A DNA stretch of 22,024 nt, taken from positions 27,712 through 49,735 of the forward strand of contig MU069847.1 in assembly GCA_002284615.2 (NCBI GenBank), written 5' to 3'. Position 1 is the stretch's first letter. Every line of letters starts with the position of its first letter. A program made the position numbers and the translations under genes. The stretch is from Dunaliella salina (taxonomy: Eukaryota > Chlorophyta > Chlorophyceae > Chlamydomonadales > Dunaliellaceae). The notes beneath the pieces were generated by a model that saw only the letters and a list, made by a program, of their open reading frames with translations, was not told the DNA's origin and did no database searches. This document shows positions 20,033 through 22,024 of the stretch, piece by piece.

Positions 20033-21854
20033 TTTAGCATTAAAAAGCAATGATTCTGGCAGGTATCAGCCCTGAGCAACATTGTTTCTGCCCCATTTTG
20101 CTCTCGCTGCTGTATCATACCATGTTAGGGATCTGTGCCCAAATGGGGGCAGGGAGGTAGCACACCTTTTATGCCCATCCTTGTGTGCAATAAAAAGGCC
20201 AAGAATGGCCCAAAACATACATTTTCCAAGCCAGCCTTGCCCATTTGGGGGTGGTATACAATGGATAGTCTATCAATGGATAAGTGCTTACATCAGGCGT
20301 CTGTTAACAAAAAAACGACAACATCGGAGTGCTCCCTGGCCAGTTACAAAGGATCCATGGTAACCCATGGTCTGACCTGAAATGTCAGTTTCTGGGGCGT
20401 CCAGATCACTCCCTGAGCCGATTTTCAAAATTCTCACTGTGCTGCCCTTAATATTTACCAAGTGTTTCTATTGTCAAGTCTTCAAATCATTTGGTGAAGG
20501 TTACCCCGGGACATGGACACCCTACCCTGGATCTTTGTGTCTGCTTACGCACTCTCAATGCTTCGTAAGGTTTCAAGCACCAGCAGCAGCACATGCATTT
20601 CTATGCCTGTGATTGAACTTCAAATCCCAGCCCTTTTCTGGGCCATAACTAAGCCTTGCCAGGATATCACTGCACTTTCCCAACTGTTGCTGTCGTTTTC
20701 ATGAAGACCTTGCTGGTCATGAGGCCTGTCTGTACCCCTCGCCCTCCTCAGTTACGACTCAAAAGGGGCACGCAAGGATTGTGCTCCAGCACAGAGCCAC
20801 GGCAGTGGAATCTCATGCAAGCACGCGCTGTCATTCTCATGAGGACCTTGCTGGTCATGAGGCCTGTCTGTACCCCTCGCCCTCCTCAGTTGCGACTCAA
20901 GGGGCACGCAAGGACTGTGCTCCTTCACAGAGCCACGGCAGTGGAATCTCATGCAAGCGCGCGCTGTCATTCTCATGAGGACCTTGCTGGTCATGAGGCC
21001 TGTCTGTACCTGGTGCCCTTCTTATTTGCGACTCAAGGGGCACGCAAGGACTGTGCTCCATCACAGAGCCACGGCAGTGGAATCTCAAACAAGCACACGC
21101 TGTCATTTTCATGGAGACCTCGCTGGTCATGAGGCCTGTTTGTACCCGGTGCCCTCCTTAGTTGTGACTCAAGGAGCACGCGAGGGCTGTACTTCATCAC
21201 TGTGATGATGGTCGAAACTTTTTGTGTATACACCTCATGCAGTTCCTGGCATGACGCATTGGTGCACCTCGTGCAGCGTCACTTCACATAACAGGAAACC
21301 TGGTGAGAATCTGGCGCCTGGTGTTCATGGGCGGAGCTTACCATGACCAAGCACCACATGATTAGGGTTGGGTAGCCACCTTGGAGAGCCTTGCCAATGA
21401 TGGGGCAAGGTGAGGCTTGGGGAGCCTATTTGGCGGATGGGCCATGCCTCGGCGACCCCCGTTCCACCCAAAAGTGGTGTGAAATTGCCCGAAACTACCC
21501 AATGAATCTGTGCATCCAAAGAGGCCCTATCTGAATAGGTCGAGCCTACTCTAGGCTCGACGGGCTTATTTGAGGCTTTGGGACACCCTAATAACCCATG
21601 GCTGCACAAGACACAACAGGACCATGACCACACACATCAGGGCACCTGGTGAGAATCTGGTGGGCGTCCAGGGATGGACTTTGCTTGGACTTTGTATGGG
21701 CACCTTTGCTTGGTTGTTTGTCTCAAGATTGCTGGTTGCTGGCTGCCTCCATCGTGTGCAGGTACCCCTTGTGGACATGAACCTGAAGTCGTTCTTGGGC
21801 ATAGATCTCATGTCCTTGCCTGGTATCAAGTTCGCTGTCAACTACGTACTGGAG
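6797..21854 (+). CDS. Extended-synaptotagmin / plant SYT-like SMP-domain protein, 8 exons, 3' end outside window
   Basis: Joined exons: 6797-6892, 7610-7792, 9266-9382, 9800-9889, 10759-10869, 11152-11229, 14313-14390 and 21762-21854, giving 282 residues. Seen: an N-terminal hydrophobic helix (about residues 16-40) followed by an SMP domain. Good landmarks are WPDSEKVTEINQIFRILWPN, LGRLPLQLGGIKSYDTPDDE, RITVKPLVDTFPC and GIDLMSLPGIKFAVNYVLE, which line up block by block with plant SYT1-type proteins. Family knowledge: these are ER-anchored tethers at ER-plasma membrane contacts, where the SMP tube moves glycerolipids and C-terminal C2 domains bind Ca2+ and acidic lipids. The C2 part is not in the window; the last visible exon ends with a donor and its intron runs off the edge. 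Every exon is a multiple of three and every intron is phase 0 GT..AG. Family call is confident; whether it is a plant SYT or an animal-type E-Syt orthologue cannot be decided here. Confidence 0.87.
7186..7240. repeat. Degenerate AGGATA-type short tandem repeat
   Basis: Variants of GGATAG, GGACAG and GGATATG in a row, grading into agggtagggtt. Confidence 0.75.
7474..7575. mobile_element. hAT-type MITE, copy 1 (intron 1)
   Basis: 102 bp with inverted ends (TTCCATTGGCCATTTCC on the left; the right end, reversed, is TCGGGTTGGCCAATTCC). It is flanked by a perfect 8-bp direct repeat CTCACAAG at 7466-7473 and 7576-7583. An 8-bp duplication with GGGTTGGCC-type ends is characteristic of hAT elements. 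No coding capacity, so it is non-autonomous. Confidence 0.85.
7610..7792 (+). CDS. SYT-like gene, exon 2 (end of membrane helix and start of SMP domain)
   Basis: 61 codons between acceptor catcctcag and donor gtaggg. It finishes the membrane segment (IGSLSFGLW), then has an acidic linker with a DRDDD run, then MLPYTASWTHWPDSEK, which matches the P-x-W-x-x-x-P-D/S-x-x-x-V segment that opens SMP domains in SYT proteins. The 3' junction is AAG^GTG with exon 3. The intron upstream has a transposon insertion ending only about 26 bp before this acceptor. Confidence 0.85.
7793..9265 (+). other. SYT-like intron 2
   Basis: 1473 bp. The first 750 bp show no clear structure apart from short unrelated frames. 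The last 720 bp are the 109-bp array derived from exon 3. Confidence 0.75.
8560..9265 (+). repeat. 109-bp tandem array: decayed copies of the exon 3 acceptor and 5' half
   Basis: The motif tgctgcag|GT recurs with its cag ending at 8612, 8721, 8830, 8937, 9047, 9155 and 9265 (spacing 107-110). The last is the true exon 3 acceptor. About 70 bases after each one resemble the start of exon 3. The copy at 8613 still translates to VTEIHRISLILRPRITKAWQ against VTEINQIFRILWPNITKAGL, while later copies carry in-frame stops (for example ATC-AAA-TAA). Each unit also ends in a donor-like cgc|gtgagc about 24 bp before the next acceptor. Confidence 0.9.
9266..9382 (+). CDS. SYT-like gene, exon 3 (SMP helix 1)
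   Basis: 39 codons, beginning VTEINQIFRILWPNITKAG and ending KPMLEKNQ. Register is identical to the V-x-W-x-N-x-x-x-x-x-x-WP...KPxxE helix of SYT proteins. Acceptor is ttgctgcag|GTGACG and donor is CAA|gtgagg. The first about 75 bases and the preceding acceptor are repeated six times, in decayed form, immediately upstream (see the 109-bp array). Confidence 0.88.
9383..9799 (+). other. SYT-like intron 3
   Basis: 417 bp, gtgagg to gttttgcag. No repeat or nested feature was seen. Confidence 0.75.
9800..9889 (+). CDS. SYT-like gene, exon 4 (variable SMP loop)
   Basis: 30 codons between acceptor gttttgcag and donor gtatgtgg: IPYVEDIILGTTSMADERLY followed by GPAAEWVRGN. IPYVEDI matches the segment after KPxxE in SYT proteins, but about 20 residues after it have no counterpart in the family, which normally goes straight on to the LG-x-x-P-P strand supplied here by exon 5. 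Either this lineage has an insertion or the true donor is nearer the start; TAT|gtggag at 9808/9809 would leave a 9-nt microexon in frame. Frame and splice sites support the exon; its exact 3' end is less certain. Confidence 0.62.
9937..10053. mobile_element. hAT-type MITE, copy 2 (intron 4)
   Basis: 117 bp, left end TAGGGTTGGCCAGTTCC and right end, reversed, CAGGGGTTGGCCAGTTCC. It is flanked by a perfect 8-bp duplication TAAATGAG at 9929-9936 and 10054-10061. The interior is AT-rich and partly palindromic. It lies 47 bp after the exon 4 donor. Confidence 0.9.
10435..10691. repeat. (GT)n microsatellite containing the assembly gap
   Basis: 80 bp of GT (10435-10514), 122 Ns (10515-10636), then 55 bp of TG (10637-10691). 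The gap is almost certainly more of the same repeat. Confidence 0.95.
10515..10636. other. Assembly gap (122 N)
   Basis: Run of N inside the GT tract. The size is nominal. Confidence 1.
10759..10869 (+). CDS. SYT-like gene, exon 5 (SMP beta strands)
   Basis: 37 codons from acceptor ttcttccag to donor AAG|gtgggt. EFHLGRLPLQLGGIKSYDTP then DDEVVLEIPLMWGSDAK aligns with the F-x-x-LG-x-x-PP-x-x-x-G-x-K-V-Y ... E-x-x-x-x-x-x-x-W-x-x-(D/N)P strands of SMP domains. The preceding intron contains the (GT)n tract and the assembly gap. Confidence 0.88.
11152..11229 (+). CDS. SYT-like gene, exon 6 (SMP strand)
   Basis: 26 codons, LNVGVLLKLWLFRLFVPVEV then SNLQMK, equivalent to the I-x-V-x-x-K-x-x-x-x-x-x-V-x-V-x-(D/N)-L-Q stretch of SYT proteins. 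Acceptor is ctttcttgcag. The first AAG|gtgagg at 11229/11230 is the coding donor. Its last 21 exonic bases plus the donor are repeated downstream as a 26-bp array. Using any later donor copy would read into an in-frame TGA about nine codons on. Confidence 0.88.
11209..11471 (+). repeat. 26-bp tandem array: exon 6 end plus donor, about 10 copies
   Basis: Unit GTCTCCAACTTGCAAATGAA + GGTGAG. The first unit (11209-11234) is the coding exon end plus donor. Complete copies follow at 11235, 11261, 11287, 11313, 11339 and 11365, then a 23-bp copy at 11391, one at 11414 and a diverged one at 11440-11471. Nearly all keep an AAG|gtgag or gtggg donor. Copies are much more alike than in the exon 3 and exon 7 arrays, so this array is young or homogenised. 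Confidence 0.95.
11680..11862. repeat. Degenerate 30-bp tandem repeat (GTCATGCTGGCTTCTTTGT...)
   Basis: Six units of 28-32 bp starting GTCATGCTGG or a variant. Most contain an acceptor-like aatgcag or aatgtag before the next unit. Not recognisably derived from a visible exon. Confidence 0.85.
12271..12349. repeat. Direct repeat flanking the 44-bp array (left copy)
   Basis: About 78 bp starting TCATTGGTGGCATTTCAACA and ending near GCAGTCCAGA. The second copy is at 12792-12870 with a few substitutions. Its first bases overlap the array unit, so the array may have grown inside this sequence. Confidence 0.85.
12342..12800. repeat. 44-bp minisatellite (CATTGGTGGCACATCATGTA...)
   Basis: About ten copies of a unit of about 44 bp reading ctcattggtggcacatcatg then tagctcacctccattgtaggcac. 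Some are shortened (12499-12525, 12775-12790). There are no spacers between copies. Not related to a visible exon. Confidence 0.93.
12792..12870. repeat. Direct repeat flanking the 44-bp array (right copy)
   Basis: Partner of 12271-12349, about 520 bp away. Confidence 0.85.
13217..13288. repeat. (CTGC)n tetranucleotide repeat
   Basis: About 18 units with two single-base variants. Preceded by a short CAG-rich run at 13140-13166. Confidence 0.95.
13486..13681. repeat. (GT)n microsatellite in two blocks
   Basis: 13486-13575 and 13603-13681, separated by 27 bp of imperfect GT-rich sequence. Confidence 0.97.
13917..14022. mobile_element. hAT-type MITE, copy 3 (intron 6)
   Basis: 106 bp, left end TAGGGTTGGCCAATTCC and right end, reversed, TTGGATTGGCCAGTCC. 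It shares the TACxTATT...GGCAAATATATGGAT-like interior with copy 2. Flanks GGCATCCT and GACATTCT agree at 6 of 8 positions, as an aged target duplication would. Confidence 0.8.
14313..14390 (+). CDS. SYT-like gene, exon 7 (RITVKPL motif)
   Basis: 26 codons, VETRITVKPLVDTFPCVGGW then TVSLLK. This is the most diagnostic block: plant SYTs read (P)RITLKPLVPxFPCFxxxxVSLxxKP here. The acceptor follows a long pyrimidine tract (14215-14312) ending tttttgcttcag. The donor AAAG|gtgagc is followed by six to seven degenerate copies of the exon end. Skipping to the next donor copy gives a stop after about 20 extra codons. Confidence 0.92.
14343..14751 (+). repeat. 58-59-bp tandem array: exon 7 end plus donor, about 7 copies
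   Basis: Units start GTGGACA at 14343 (coding), 14401, 14460, 14518, 14577, about 14635 and 14693. Each contains a version of GTCAGCCTGCTAAAG|gtgagc. The first is the real exon 7 end and donor. Copies drift: the donor is lost as gttgag (unit 5), ggggag (unit 6) and tgtctg (unit 7). Confidence 0.93.
14903..15124. mobile_element. Foldback element (about 100-bp inverted arms)
   Basis: The left arm 14903-15003 pairs with 15026-15124. The best part is ATGGTAAGCTTG...GAGCTTGGCTTCATTGGTCA on the left against TGACCAATGAAGCCAAGCGC...CAAGCTTGCCATCG on the right. The 22-bp loop is 15004-15025. The outer 35 bp of each arm are more diverged. Probably a foldback MITE; no clear target duplication was found. 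Confidence 0.75.
15149..15273. repeat. Dispersed repeat, copy A
   Basis: Includes GACATGAGGTGTTGG...GAGCAAACTAGGCCAAGATGCCACAA...TGGTGCTGTTG, closely matched by 16919-17000. Contains an internal 'AAGCTGCATCAACAT' sub-repeat. Starts just outside the foldback element. Confidence 0.75.
15983..16037. repeat. Dispersed repeat, partial copy
   Basis: GAGCTATAGG...GCGCACCCCACGCCTTGAAG corresponds, with changes, to 16995-17042 of copy B. Confidence 0.5.
16828..17042. repeat. Dispersed repeat, copy B
   Basis: Longer relative of copy A in the same orientation. It has three spaced 'AGCTGCAtCxACATGC' sub-repeats, then the shared core and a tail shared with 15983-16037. Confidence 0.75.
17225..19131 (-). 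other. Possible nested antisense gene, not resolved
   Basis: Three minus-strand stretches look more protein-like than their surroundings and lie next to plausible splice sites: 19131-18943 (acceptor gctgctgcag, donor AAAA|gtgaga; contains GVLPHVLKQVWDRSGLAVRA), about 18223-18060 (FGQPAGSIASDFGLSGAPLM) and 17412-17225 (acceptor actagctttcag; VMCSEWAEVAWLAKGRISHR to a stop). CpG is locally higher at 17.45-18.08 kb. I could not join them in consistent phases: the gtgagt donor at about 17513 does not match the next frame. No family is recognised. They may be remnants or chance frames. Confidence 0.22.
19966..20031. repeat. (AC)n microsatellite
   Basis: 66 bp of uninterrupted AC. Confidence 0.97.
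20690..21205. repeat. 136-bp minisatellite, nearly four copies
   Basis: Landmark CCTTGCTGGTCATGAGG at 20708, 20846, 20982 and 21118 (as CCTCGCTGG). Units share the ...CAGAGCCACGGCAGTGGAAT... block. The long frames on both strands are by-products of the repeat. Confidence 0.93.
21298..21314. repeat. 17-bp direct repeat ACCTGGTGAGAATCTGG (left copy)
   Basis: Identical copy at 21644-21660. The pair brackets the MITE at 21361-21592 at a distance and is not its target duplication. Confidence 0.85.
21361..21592. mobile_element. Second hAT-like MITE, 232 bp
   Basis: Ends ATTAGGGTTGGG (left) and, reversed, ATTAGGGTGTCCC (right). Flanks ACCACATG (21353-21360) and AACCCATG (21593-21600) agree at 6 of 8. 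It contains a perfect 10-bp inverted repeat with a 3-bp loop at 21539-21561 (GTCGAGCCTA/TAGGCTCGAC). Its sequence differs from the 100-117-bp family. Confidence 0.6.
21644..21660. repeat. 17-bp direct repeat (right copy)
   Basis: Identical to 21298-21314. Confidence 0.85.
21762..21854 (+). CDS. SYT-like gene, exon 8 (DLMSLPG motif)
   Basis: 31 codons starting VPLVDMNLKSFLGIDLMSLP and ending GIKFAVNYVLE, matching the P-x-V-D-F-x-L-K-x-x-G-x-DLMSIPG-L-x-x-F-V block that ends the SMP domain. Acceptor is atcgtgtgcag|GTACCC and donor is GAG|gtgggc. It joins exon 7 across a 7.4-kb intron with no residues missing relative to the family. The remaining SMP end and the C2 domains must lie beyond 22024. 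Confidence 0.9.
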
Positions 21855-21981
21855 GTGGGCATGTTTCCGCACGGTATTTATGTGCATGTCTTGGAATTCA
21901 CAGGATCGGAGCAAAGGAAGAAAGTCGAGGCTGAATTTGCATAATTGCATGTATACCCACATCTGAGCATGCATACATTTG

Positions 21982-22024
<43 letters not shown>
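21855..22024 (+). other. SYT-like intron 8 (start), ending in (CA)n at 21983-22024
   Basis: Follows donor GAG|gtgggc. The CA tract runs to the window edge, where contigs in this kind of genome often break. Confidence 0.7.

Larger units (their letters stand above)
14391..21761 (+). other. SYT-like intron 7 (7.4 kb)
   Basis: Spliced, it gives an uninterrupted match to the family, so no exon seems to be missing. Contents in order: exon-7 array, foldback element, an old dispersed repeat (15.15-17.04 kb), ambiguous open frames on the minus strand (17.2-19.15 kb), (AC)n, a 136-bp minisatellite and a hAT-like MITE. The stretch 15.3-16.8 kb holds only unremarkable short frames. Confidence 0.75.

Noticed and set aside
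20656..21132. 158-codon plus-strand frame with a repeated peptide
   Set aside because: Generated by the 136-bp minisatellite; opposite-strand frames are equally open.

Overview
The window looks like nuclear DNA of a eukaryote with many introns. The best guess is a chlorophycean green alga of the Haematococcus/volvocine kind; this is an inference, not a proof. The reasons are short phase-0 exons bounded by GT..AG introns, very long (CA/GT)n microsatellites, a TG/CA-rich and CpG-poor background, scaffold Ns, and exon sequence that aligns with plant and algal protein families. There is no bacterial-style operon, no rRNA and no recognisable tRNA.

Left third, minus strand (about 0.5-5.4 kb): a multi-exon gene. 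Three well-bounded exons (3972-3394, 2640-1932, 765-557) join in compatible phases to give about 499 residues. The gene continues off the left edge, and its 5' end lies upstream, possibly in an exon at 5402-5141. The protein has a TDGVS motif followed, about 130 residues on, by a D-x-G-x-x-N-L motif. This is the layout around the RuvC-I segment of Fanzor/TnpB-type RNA-guided nucleases, so a Fanzor-like protein is proposed with moderate-to-low confidence. The glutamate, zinc-finger and last aspartate motifs would lie outside the window. A CpG-rich stretch (about 5.1-5.85 kb) is a plausible promoter island between the two divergent genes.

Right two thirds, plus strand (6797 to the right edge): one long gene of at least eight exons. 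It encodes the N-terminal membrane anchor and almost the whole SMP lipid-transfer domain of an extended-synaptotagmin/plant SYT protein (282 residues seen; the C2 domains lie beyond the window). All eight exons are whole codons (phase 0).

The most unusual feature is in this gene's introns. At the three junctions where the mRNA reads AG^GT (exons 2/3, 6/7 and 7/8), the adjoining exon edge, splice site included, has been amplified into a tandem array inside the intron: 109-bp units before exon 3, 26-bp units after exon 6 and 58-59-bp units after exon 7. This matches the 'AGGT proto-splice site duplication' idea for intron gain and growth, and it creates rows of decoy splice sites. The introns also hold three members of a roughly 100-117-bp hAT-type MITE family, two with perfect 8-bp target duplications; a second hAT-like MITE; a foldback element; several unrelated minisatellites; and a 122-bp N gap inside a (GT)n tract.
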